From assembly GCA_038049695.1 (NCBI GenBank), contig CP142455.1, positions 23,287,501 to 23,351,500 on the forward strand: a stretch of DNA of 64,000 nt. The letters are read 5' to 3'. A program made the position numbers and the translations under genes. Of this stretch, positions 1 to 10,280 are shown in pieces. This DNA is from Cinnamomum chago (Eukaryota > Streptophyta > Magnoliopsida > Laurales > Lauraceae). The notes under the pieces are model-generated. The model was not told the DNA's origin. It saw nothing but the letters and a program-made list of their open reading frames with translations, and did no database searches. Within the stretch, counting starts at the first letter, position 1. Each line of letters starts with the position of its first letter.

Positions 1-1108
1 TTCGTAAAAGCGTCTCAAGAAATACATTTGTTGTGTCAGTTTTTGTTATCAAAGTGACACAAAAAAATGGTTACTTGTGTCACTTTAAACCCAAAAGTGA
101 CACTGAAATAACTTAAAAGCGTCACAAGAAAGATAACTTTGTTGTCTCACTTTTCAAAAGCAGTTATCAATATGTTATTTTCGGACCAAAAGTGACACAA
201 GTAGTCATCAGTTGTGACAGTTTCCATAGAAGTGAGATACCATCCATTTTTTAAAAAATAAAAATACAATATATACATTACTAATAACATGCTGCAGTAT
301 GGATACACTTTCAAATCACTAAACCTGCCTTACAAAAGATGCAAAAAAATATAGATAGCAACATTCAATAAGAACCATTTCATTAATTGGAAATTAATCA
401 CCATTCACATTAAGGAACGTACTTGCTCGTCCACGCACTAAATCAAACAAACTATTCAAAACATAGCCAATTTGAATCCATTCATAATCCAAACTATTTA
501 CATTAACCTTCGAATTCGTAACCAAAGTGTCACGACATAATCCAAAACCTTCACAAAAGCATCCAAAAAAAAGCAAGCTACATTGTAAACAATTTCCGAA
601 AATCTCTAACTAACCAAAATTAACTTAACCTAATTAGTAGACCCACTTAGCAAAAGACATTCCATCTCCATATAATTAAGTTATTCATTCACCTACAAAA
701 TAATAACAATTTGACTATGTATCAATAATATAATCAAGTAAGAATGAGAGTTTAACCAACAATATCAAGGATCTCCCTTAAGTATTAGCAGTACTTTTTT
801 TTACATTATACATGAATATTTTTAGATTGAGTCATTACATAAATATTTCAATGAAATGATTTTATTGCAAAAAAAAAAAAAAAAACGTATAATTTACAAG
901 AGAACATTCAAAAGAAGTATCCAGGATCAAAGACCAATGTTCCCAAATGAAAAAAAAATGGGCCCCTCAAGATCACAAAACAATGATAAGCATGCATTAC
1001 AAAATAAATGACTACATGATTTGTTCTATTCCTTTCTTAGAATGTTATACGTCGTGATTCCTATCAAAAAAACTGTAAAAGAATATAGAGCATGACAAAA
1101 CATGATAC

Positions 1109-2029
1109 CTTATAGTGTGTCAATAGGCTATTCCATAATGGCTGTTTGCTCAAGACCTTAGGATTCCCCAACATAACAATACCATAACGAGCCCTGGTTA
1201 GTGCGACATTCAGCCTCTGTGGATCATTAAGGAATCCAATACCCTGCAACAGGTTTTGAGGTTGTCAAGATGTACAAATACACTACAAAAGTAAGGATAC
1301 CACCAAGGTAAGGTGCTTGATTCTAAGGAGACAGTTTTAGCAGACACAATTTAGCGACAATCTCATTTTCATACGAAAATTGCTTAAAAAGGCTTTATGC
1401 AACGCCACAGTAGAAGGGTCTTTTTATACCAAAGGTTAATTGGCAATTCACTGATGTTTGACATGTTTCACATGCCCAGACTAGTCATAGATAGACTACC
1501 AGTGCAAACAGCCATGGTAGTATTACCTAAATTACTAGAGAAGTGGTGTCATTACCTAATGTTCATTGCTTCTTACACAAGACAAGATAATGTAATCTTT
1601 CTCTCTCCCCTGGAAGGAATCAACACTCGTGACCTACAATAAAATACAACCATGACACTGTAGCAAATAAATACAAATGGCAGACATCGATTTGTCAGAT
1701 GCTGAAGGTACCTCGATTTCCTTATAAAGTTGCTGTCTAAGAGCACCATTTCTTGTAATATAATTTACAATATAAGCTCTCTGGCCTTCATATGGGGTTA
1801 TCACTCCAATCTGTGAAGTTTCAAAATGAAGATGGGTTTTACATGGGCTAATAAAAATACAGTAAATGAATTAATGATGAAAAGTGTCATGGCACACCGT
1901 AAGATAAAAGGATACCTGGCTGGGAATGACACCGCTCCTCAAAAATGTAGTTACAATTTTTTCGACATTAGCAGCTTAAGTCCTATTAAGATAAGATGTT
2001 CCACTTGCACTAATCTCCTCTTGTCCCAT
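1109..2029 (-). pseudogene. UPF1: UPF1 RNA helicase fragment, four consecutive exons
   Basis: UPF1 is the ATP-dependent RNA helicase of nonsense-mediated mRNA decay. Four minus-strand exons read in the right order and phase, separated by introns with GT..AG borders: 1916-2029 (38 codons, starts MGQEEISASG), 1712-1810 (33 codons, contains VITPYEGQRAYIV), 1556-1633 (26 codons, contains VDSFQGREKDYII, helicase motif V) and 1109-1243 (45 codons, contains [12 protein letters not shown], helicase motif VI). All four exons are multiples of three. A TAA replaces the expected glutamate after SYLNRT in the first, and the third ends CAT-TAG where glutamine is expected, so it cannot encode a working helicase. 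No UPF1 exon is visible on either side. It lies inside the CACTA-like element, which suggests gene-fragment capture at DNA level with introns retained. Confidence 0.93.
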
Positions 2030-2034
2030 CTAAG

Positions 2035-3460
2035 CAAAGGCACCACATAAGCAACATAAATATTCTCGAATGAGTGAGGGTTGCCTTTATTTCTAAAAAA
2101 ATGGTAAGGTTCAGAAAAATCAAAGAAAGTGCAACATAGCAACTACACATATCAAACAAAGACTGGTATGAGATGCGCCATCTTTAGCCAACCTATCAAC
2201 CAACTCACTAGCTTCACTAGTTTACCCCCAAAAAAATAAAAAGGCTCATTAGCCTCAATGGAAAGATTCTTAAAAACAATGATCCAAGTAGATACAATGC
2301 AATAAGTTCCCTCCACTTTTTGTACTACTACACATCAAATCTTCAGATTCCACACCATTCACAAGTGTATTCACAAGTGTAATTTGAGACCTTGATTGTC
2401 TTCTACCTCTGCCACTAATTCTACCTCATTCTAACTCTCCACAATAACATTTACCATCACATCATCTCTATTCATTTCATAATGCAAACCCCATCATTTC
2501 AACAAACACCATTGTTTTCTTCAACCACAACTCAGCAACCATTTGCTACACAATCCAACATGAACTCGTCACTTATTTTTAACTATGGAGTTTGGATCCT
2601 AATGCTACCTGTAAGCCTACCTTCTTAATTTTGCCAACAACTCAAAAACCACTCCCTACCAAGTATCAAGCAGGGCCCTCATCAAATTGTGCGACATCAG
2701 ATAGATGTATAATACTAATAAAATTGGTCAATTCAGCAAAATTTCCATTGGGATAAAACCCATTCAGGGCATAAGAATATTTTCAATGCAACACGAGCCA
2801 ATTTTTGGAGATGAATTATTTAACTTTCCAGAATATGTTGATAGAAAGGATGAAGCTGTGCACGAGGCCAGCACTCAAGTCATTAGGTGGCTAAGCCGAT
2901 GAAAGGGTTTCATGGGTTCATGGGATGATGGCTTCTGATCTGTGACAATATTGGAGCGAAAGCACTGTAGTTGCCATCTCTTGACTTAAACAGGTCTTGT
3001 ATCTTGTATGTAATATAGCTAGCATGTATTTGGCTTTGCTCACCCTTTTGAATGATCCTGAACAAGATTAAATCATTATGTAAACAATAAACCTTTACAA
3101 ATTGAGATTCATCATATATTGAGGGGAGGAGATAAAAAGGAAGATTTGCTTCCATGCTTCCATAGCAAGGAATAATAATGAATCTTTAGTCCAATTGCTG
3201 TAATCTTCTTTTTTTCTTTCTTGCTTTTATTTGTATCGATATACTGCTCATATACAAAGACTAATTCCTATTCTCTTTCACAAACTTCCATGTTTCCATC
3301 TTTAATGAATCCTTCTTGTTATCCAGAGAGGAAAAAATACCTTCAAATAAGTAATTCTTAAAACTAATATGAATAACAAATTTCATTAATAAGCACCATC
3401 TAAAGTAAAGTCACATACCATTGTTGGCTTTTCCTGAACTCTGTAAGGACAGGATATATG
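2035..3460. other. CACTA-like interior, no gene recognised
   Basis: AT-rich DNA between the UPF1 fragment and the T/G-rich block. An open stretch at 2705-2902 on the plus strand and one at 2910-3155 on the minus strand give no family I recognise. Codon structure is poor and stops are frequent nearby. I see no transposase domain. Confidence 0.4.
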
Positions 3461-3469
3461 TTCTCAAAG

Positions 3470-4075
3470 GCCGTGTAAGTCTCGTCTCTTACCGTGGTTT
3501 GGGTCTGACCTGATTCCTGCTCCTCTCTGGTTAGCTGGTGGCAGCCTGGTTGCTGCTGTGTTGCAGAGTAGCTGAGGAGTTGCAGGCAGTGGCCTGGTCT
3601 GGGTTTTCTCTCCAGGGCTCATGCGACTGGAGTTTCCTAGCCTGGTTTGGGAGCTGCTAATGGAGCTCTGTCTTGTGTTGGTTGCCTCTTTTCTTTGTGG
3701 GCTGGCTGGGGTCCGCAGGTCCCTGTTTTGGGGGCTGGTCTTCCTCTTTGCTTTCCAATAGGTTTTGCAGGGGTGTTTTTTTCTGCAGCTTCCTGGCTCT
3801 GCTTAGCTGGTAAGAGCTGCCTGTGGTGCAGCCCTCCCCCAGCAGAAGGATGTCCTTCTTTTTGCTGCTCAGGTGCTTTGAGGGGCTGGCTCCCCTCATC
3901 TGTTCTCTGGCTCCTGCTAAATTGGAGCTCTTTTGTTTTGCTGCCATCTTGTTTCAGGGTTGGCTTTTTTAGCGTTCTTTTGGTTGTAATCTCTTTTCTC
4001 CTTGTCCTTGGGGCTTTGCCCTGCCTTTTTTCTCTTAATACAAATTTACCAGTTAGCGAAAAAAACCTGAAGAAG
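3470..4075 (+). repeat. T/G/C-rich block resembling a LINE 3' untranslated region
   Basis: A block rich in CTG, TGG and CTT that ends in TCTTAATACAAATTTACC and a short A-run. Base composition and the end resemble the 3' tail of plant L1 LINEs, such as the one ending at 18011 here, which finishes AATTTACCCTTACAG plus poly-A. The 144-codon open frame inside is low complexity and does not look like protein. No target-site duplication was found, so the assignment is tentative. Confidence 0.3.
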
Positions 4076-4318
4076 GATTAAAAAAATTGAAGATAACAAT
4101 CAAAGTTTGAAGAAGAAAAGGACAATGTGACCAAAGAATAAAAAACCAAAGAGTTATGAATGTGTGACCTTGGCTCCTGTAAGAACGATCTTGCCAGATA
4201 CAAATATAAGCAACACTATCTTCAGTTGTTTCATTCGATATATCAGACCAGGGAATAGTTCTGGTTCATACAGTTAGAAGAACCAACACAGAAGATGCTT
4301 TCAAATAAGGAATGCATC

Positions 4319-4329
4319 TGTGTGTGTGC

Positions 4330-4409
<80 letters not shown>
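4319..4409. repeat. Compound microsatellite (TG)n(GA)n
   Basis: A run of TG dinucleotides (one interruption, GCG) passes directly into about 32 GA dinucleotides, ending at 4409. It is a simple-sequence repeat and likely polymorphic in length. Open frames across it are artefacts. Confidence 0.97.
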
Positions 4410-4412
<3 letters not shown>

Positions 4413-6206
4413 TGAATTTAGCAGGAAAGCCAAGTTTTTGAATAATCCGAGCATACTGGGAAAAACAAGGTAATAATGGTCAGACTAGAAACTTTCTGTA
4501 CAGCTAAGATTTAGGAGCTCTTTAGTCATCATTCAATGTGACACAACCACAAGTAGTTTTGGGATAAATTTATAATCATTAAATATTTGTAATCTAGTAC
4601 TCATGCAAACAAAACTTGCACCAGCTAGAGAAAAACTATGAATGATATGGTTAGCACAATGTGGAGGGAGATTGAAAATGAAATTTAGTTGTAGAACCCT
4701 AAGTCTTGTTCTTACACACTCTTTGCCATTAATGCACTCCACATGATTCTAATCACCCACTCTTCTCTTCCAAGGAAAACAGCTCTCTTTCCCTACTTGT
4801 CATGGTCATAGTGTCATGTAAACTAAGTTATTTATCTTATTGACCCCTCATAAAAAATTTATGGTCACATCTTAGTGTTGAAAATTTTCCAAGTGTAGCA
4901 TCTCTGTGGAAGACGAAAACTTCATCATCATTACCAACTCCTCCCCACAATCTTAGCCACAAAACAAACACCACCAATGTGGTTCCAAATGAGAAGGCAG
5001 AACTACAACTCATTTGGGGTTGACTTTCTACAAATATTGGAAGATTAGACTATCTGGCTTAGAGCTAGATTAGTACAAGCACAACTTATAATAATAACTT
5101 TTAGTAGCATTTCATCAAACAATTGGTGTTCATGCTAATTAAGAACCAAAAAAAAAAAAACTCATCAATCAAAAACCAAACTCCACCCAGTCAACACACA
5201 TATGAAACCGGGAAAGGAAAATATAACCTAACTTCACCCTGCATTACAACAACAACAACATCAAATAATGTAACAAGTCCTACATTATAAGAAAAAAAAA
5301 AGTAAATTTCTCATTCAACTAATTTAAAATGGGGATTTTGGAACAACATATGATTCAAGACTTGGAACAAAGAAGTGCTTGTAAATAAATGGTAAATAAA
5401 TTTTCTTAAAAAGGGAGTTCATGTTTTACGACATTAAATTGTTTGAATGTCTCTGGCCCTCTGAATCCAAGTATGAGCGTTTCAAAAACCAGACCATAGT
5501 TGGTTTCATGCCAGTTTAACCACCACCACCTACTATTAGTATGCAATATTTCACAACATATTTTAATGACACTCAAACTGATTTACCGACCAGTTCAACA
5601 TCTCCTACCAACTTCAGCAGAGATTAGCAAAACTGGAACTATCATAACCAGACATAACCGATGTAATTAACATCGCCATTTTCCCATTTCCATTTCCCAA
5701 ACACCAATTAGTATGCAATCATATGCCATCAAAACAACCCTAAATAAAATCAGGTAATGTAACAAAGATTATCATAAACAAAAAGCCCTAAATCAAAACG
5801 ACCCTAACCCTAACCATGAAACAGAAATCAAACAAACATAACTGAGAACCCTAACTTCTTTGTGCAGTGCCTAAAATAATGAAGGGTGAGAGGGAGAGAG
5901 AGGCGACATACTTAGACATTAAAAACGGAGAAGGCAGAGAGGGAGAGTGAGGGAGAGAGAGGCGACAGAGAGAGATTTACCTAAAGCCGAAAGATCGCCA
6001 TACTCATAGACGTCTGACCAGAACCGCGAGAGAGCTTCGTGCAATCAAAGGACGAAGGGTCTGAGACTCTGAGGTCGAAGAAGAAGGAAGGTTGAAAGAC
6101 GAAAGGAAGAAAAAAGAGTTGGGGTTTTTTTTCGTTCCACCCTTTTAGATATGGGGCGCTCCTTCTAGACATGTTAGACATGTGGGGCGTGGGCCACGGG
6201 CTCCTC
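4410..6206. other. CACTA-like interior, no gene recognised
   Basis: AT-rich DNA without a supportable coding region. A GA-rich stretch (GAGAGGGAGAGAGAGGCGAC and similar, about 5885-5975) resembles a plant 5' untranslated leader read on the minus strand, but no gene follows that I can name. Confidence 0.4.
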
Positions 6207-6359
6207 TAGTGTCACTTTAAGAATAAAACTGACACAACAAACCTCCTTTTCGTTTACTCTTCCTCCAAAGTGACACATCAGATCATACTGTGTCACTTTA
6301 TTGTAAAAGCGACACAAAAGCTCAATTTAGCGAGACTAAAAGTCCTTTTTTTTGTAGTG
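6207..6359. repeat. CACTA right terminal and subterminal repeats
   Basis: Short GTGTCACTT and AAGTGACAC motifs in both orientations lead to the terminus, which reads CACTACAAAAAAAAGG on the minus strand. In the En/Spm family these are the transposase-binding subterminal motifs and the terminal inverted repeat. The related left-hand cluster is at 51-198. Confidence 0.6.
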
Positions 6360-6362
6360 ACA

Positions 6363-7339
6363 TTATATGACATTTGTACTAGTGTTTTAAAGTTCCTTCT
6401 TCAAAACCAATATGCCAAGTGGACAGAAAGATTATGGATTTTGAGCAATTTGTGTGTGTGTGTGTAAACAGATCCAACCTATAAATCTGTTGGGTCACAA
6501 TTTTTTAATCCAAATCAATAACATTCTCAGATTAATGATAGGCACATATCTTTTAGATTTTAATGGATTTTGAGAATTGTGAAATGCATCCATATAATCC
6601 AATTTCATTTAAACCACTGAGTGTATTCATTTACACATGTGAAAAGTGAAAACTGATAAATTGAGAAGCATGATAAAGTGTTCAATGATCTCTAATTCCA
6701 AATTATGATTTTGAACTAATTCTATGATTGTACATTGAGGGACCAATTTGTACATTGGGGGACCAAATACATGATTGTAATCTCATTCATAAACTCCCAA
6801 AACCTAAAGAAAACCCTCACAACTAAGTCCAAAATGTCTCATAACTCTCTGAATCCTATGCTTTTTCTTTATTATTAAAAACACCTTTTATTTTTATCAA
6901 AACCAGAGATATTTTTATACTTGAAACATACATCAAAAATAAATTAGGGTTTTCAAGCTAAGTTCAATATAGGGAAGAGTTTTCTTGTTAGGGCTAAGGT
7001 TGATTTCTAAAGATCCATGTAAACCTACCGGTTGAAGATAGTATTTAAGCCTTATTTGAAAAAGAAAATAAATTTGGGCCACCAATTGAAAGGGGATTTT
7101 TTGAGTTAGGAAAGGTGGGGGCTATGGATTATTTTATGTGGGGGCTGGGCCAGACTTCCTTTAGGGCGGCAAATAGGCTTGTTAAGTTTTAGAGGGGGGT
7201 GGGGGGTTGCCTGATGAATGTAGGTCCGCCCGTGCAGCTGGCCACATTACGTCTATCAAGGCAACACTGACCCCATAACATAGATATTGAGAGCCATGTG
7301 TGAGAGTGATTATATCTTAAGGGCCCCACATACACAAGA
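6363..7339. other. Intergenic, nothing recognised
   Basis: AT-rich sequence with a short GT run near 6452-6465 and a G-rich tract at 7190-7206. No open frame of convincing length or similarity on either strand. Confidence 0.5.
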
Positions 7340-7347
7340 GGCGGGAC

Positions 7348-7506
7348 CAGGGATGGACCTAGCTGGTGTTATGATGCGGGTGTAATTGCAACCACAAGAT
7401 TCAAAAATTTCCTTAAATAGTACCTTAAAAACTCTATTTTATTATTTAACCTTTTCACTTGACTATTGTCCGCACCGCCCAAATGAAAATCCTAGGTTTG
7501 CCATTG
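7348..7506. mobile_element. Short non-autonomous hAT element (MITE)
   Basis: A 159 bp unit begins CAGGGATGGACCTAG and ends, read on the other strand, CAATGGCAAACCTAG. These are imperfect terminal inverted repeats. It is flanked by 8-bp direct repeats with one mismatch: GGCGGGAC at 7340-7347 and GGCGGTAC at 7507-7514. An 8-bp duplication and CA..TG ends fit the hAT superfamily. It is too short to code. Confidence 0.65.
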
Positions 7507-7639
7507 GGCGGTACTAACACCGTCCGATTAATATTGTTGCCTTTGAGGCATCACGAGTCCCGCGATATTGCAGTGGGTGGTGCAGATGGAAATTATCGAC
7601 GAGAAAAGTTGTCACTAGCTTTTCAAGTTATGCTGGCAC

Positions 7640-7858
7640 TAAGAGCAGCTCTTTACCTTGGTAAGAAGCGTCAATTCTTAGTTGGCTGTCCGGGGTTTGA
7701 ACTCCAGGTACATCATCTCCTCCCATTTGTGAGGACTTGTGCGGGCTCCTTTCCCACTTTTGCAAGCCTTCTTCCCACTTGAGCGGGCTACCATCCCGTG
7801 TGTTTGCGGGCTCTCTCTTGGATCCCAACCCCCTTGGTTGGGGTACTAAAAAAAAGGT
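7640..7858 (+). mobile_element. tRNA-derived SINE-like unit
   Basis: A tRNA-like A-box region (CTTTACCTTGGTAAGA near 7650) is followed about 45 bases later by a B-box-like GGGGTTTGAACTCC (about 7692-7705). The unit ends in GGTACTAAAAAAAA at about 7858. Polymerase III boxes plus an A-rich 3' end are typical of plant SINEs. An 11-bp repeat, CTTTTCAAGTT, lies at 7619-7629 and about 7877-7887, but neither copy directly abuts the unit, so it is weak support. Confidence 0.4.
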
Positions 7859-7889
7859 TTTTGTTGACACATTCCTTTTCAAGTTTATC

Positions 7890-9800
7890 ATACCTGGGAG
7901 ATTTAAATATTTTGGAAATGGAAAATGCTAAAAGCACGTTTATTAATAATGGAATCAAAATACTTATTTCACTTTGTTCATATTCACTTCAGTAGTTTCC
8001 TTAGGCAGAGCCCTTCAAATTTGGTACATTAGGATGATCTTTATGGGCCACTTAAGTAGTGTCACCCTCAATCTAACCAAAGAAAACTAACCATGTTCAT
8101 ACTATAATTAATTAAGGTGATCTTTATGAGGAAAATTTAAAAAAACGTAAAATTACTTAAAGATCTGAAAAAAAATTTAAATATAAAAGCTTTCCACAAT
8201 TATTTCAATTAAGGGTGTGTTTGTTCAGCTTCTTAAATTCAAACATGCTTTTCTAAAAGTAACTTTGTAAAAGCTTCTTTTTTTAGCAGCTTCTTAAGAG
8301 AAAAGGTTATTTGATTAGCTCAATTTCTATACTAAGTTCTTAGTAGTAAAAGCATCCTGCATTTTTTGGCTAGATATATATAATGCAAATTTTAGCATAA
8401 CACATGAATAATTTATATAGTTTTTCATATAAAAACGAAGTACACAAAATGCATAGTTAAGAAATCATTTTCCTTGATAAAACAACAACAAAAACAACAA
8501 CCATTGCAATAACAATAGAAATATTTTTATTTGGATTATAAATTATAAAAATTAAAAAAAAATAAATATACAACAAAGAAAATTCACAAAATCAATTCCC
8601 AGTTAAAAACAACCTTTTATAAAAGAGCAATGACAAGAAAGTCTAATGATATTCAACAAATGTAAATTCCAAAATTTTCTATTTAGATTCTTAAAAGATG
8701 TCGCCAGGAGCACCCTCTTTCAAAATTTCTATAAACCCCTTTATGTTTTAGAAAGTTTTATAATTTTTAACATATGGCTCCCCTCCCTCAAAATTTTCAA
8801 AAAAACTTCTATATGTTTTGAGAACTGCATGCAAAATTGATCAAGGAAAATCTTGCTCTAATAGAAATTGAGTATGTCATAGACATGATCACTTAAAAAC
8901 ATGTGAATAAAATATTTGGACAAAAATATCTTATGCATTTTATATTGATTATACGGTAAGATTGGTTTGTAGAAATACTAAACATTTTATATAATAGGAC
9001 TTTGGGGCTTCTGACAAGGAGTTGGGGGCATGATTGAAAAATTCTATGCCTCAACACTTGACTCTCCTGAACTCTTAACTCTAGCTCCTGAGTCATCTCA
9101 TTTTAACGAGAGTCCAAGTCAAATATAGGGGAAACTCTGCCACGTCATCTAATTTTAATAAATTATTTTCATTCTGAACCATTTTTAGGTAGATATAATT
9201 TTGAATAATTAGGGTTTATTTATAAGTAATTATGCATGGTGTTTTGAGTCAATAATTTAAAATTGATGACTAGAATGTAATTTGAAACTTATATTTCTTC
9301 TTTTATATTCAATATTTGGAGTTTGGACAAACAAATTATCTAATGTGAAATATATTTCCTTTAACTCTCCTTATTACAATACTTGTCTTGCACATAAAAA
9401 ATTATTAATTTGAATTGAATATCATCAATGCATGTAAATAAATATTTCTTTATGTTGCATAAGTAATGAATTCATTTTTTAAATATTTATTAAATTATTT
9501 AAAAAAAATATAACTCTCCTGAGTCTTCGTGGTGATTCCATTCGGGTCAATTTTATTTTGCATTGGACGAGTCGAATCCAAGTCACGAGTTTTACAACCT
9601 GGGTAGGAAGGACTCTGCCATCAGCATTCTGATGTAAAATACCCTATCTTTGAGTAATTTTCTTGCATAACCTCCTTCTTGTATATACTAAAATGTAATT
9701 TCCATCTTACAACCAGTTAAGAAATGCCACAAACAAGAAAAGCCAAACAAGGAGGAAGCAACGAGGAAACTATCTTGTATATACATTCACCTTGGTGACA
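7890..9800. other. Intergenic, nothing firm
   Basis: Very AT-rich DNA. GGGTGTGTTTGTTCAGC at about 8214 resembles the start of many plant hAT MITEs, but no matching inverted end was found. Two related CCCTC...TCAAAATTT stretches lie near 8711 and 8780. No convincing coding region. Confidence 0.4.
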
Positions 9801-9805
9801 GGAGT

Positions 9806-10205
9806 TTTTTTTTTGCTGTAAGGGTAAATTGTATTAAAGAAGAGAGGGAAAGAGGAACAAGAATACAAGGGGAATAAAAAGGACCCCCAAGGGAGCAAGA
9901 AAACAGAAAAGGAAAAAGGAAAGAAAATAAAAACAAGGGAGCCAGAGCACCAGGAACTCAAAACAGAGCTCCATGAGAGAAGGAGAACCAGAGCACTACG
10001 AGCTCAAGGCTGAACCCCACAAGATAAACTCAAGTGGCTATACTCATGGACTCCAGCAGGGCGCTCAGATGGATGCTCACAAAAGGGACGGTCATCTGCT
10101 TCAGGGAGAAGGAGATGGCCTCTGAAAGCTGAGATTGGATGGAGGAAAGGGATGGCCTGCGGTTAGCAAAAATAAGGATGAAAGAACTAGGAAACACTAG
10201 GTTAA
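9806..10205 (-). mobile_element. 5'-truncated L1-type LINE fragment
   Basis: Read on the minus strand, this is the end of a LINE. It codes the last part of ORF2, including EAISFSLKQM and PFVSIHLSALLESM followed by a stop, then a 3' untranslated region ending AATTTACCCTTACAGC and a run of A. The peptide closely parallels the ORF2 tail of the long LINE ending at 18025 (EAISFSLKHM, PFVSPHLNAM), so both belong to related subfamilies. Truncation at the 5' side is normal for target-primed reverse transcription. The 5' border is approximate and no target duplication was recognised. Confidence 0.8.
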
Positions 10206-10280
10206 CAATTCTTTATACGTGGTCGACAAAAGTTGCAAAGTGGGAAAAAACGCGTCTGAGTGACGGTTTTCATTGATAGG

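Larger units (their letters stand above)
1..6359. mobile_element. CACTA-like (En/Spm) DNA transposon, left end outside window
   Basis: The right terminus is visible: the sequence ends in the complement of CACTACAAAAAAAA at 6346-6359. Subterminal repeats of the AAGTGACAC / GTGTCACTT type cluster at both sides (about 51-60, 77-86, 94-103 and 189-198 on the left; 6209-6218, 6267-6276 and 6289-6299 on the right). A CACTA terminus plus short subterminal repeats in both orientations is characteristic of the En/Spm superfamily. The left terminus would lie just upstream of base 1, so the 3-bp target duplication (ACA at 6360-6362 on the right) cannot be tested. I see no transposase, so this is probably a non-autonomous, gene-capturing element. 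That everything between the two repeat clusters is one element is inference. Confidence 0.6.

Noticed and set aside
1270..1290. CACTACAAAAGTAAGGA resembling a CACTA terminus
   Set aside because: It lies in a UPF1 intron, has no subterminal motifs or partner end, and is probably chance.
2481..2902. FG/TQQPF-like words suggesting a nucleoporin fragment
   Set aside because: The frame is broken immediately and the remaining sequence matches no nucleoporin part I know.
3647..4081. A 144-codon plus-strand open frame
   Set aside because: Low-complexity Leu/Ser/Cys/Trp composition in a T/G/C-rich block that looks like a LINE 3' tail; no domain.
4266..4454. Open frame coding Leu-Ser and His-Thr repeats
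   Set aside because: It is a translation of the TG/GA microsatellite.
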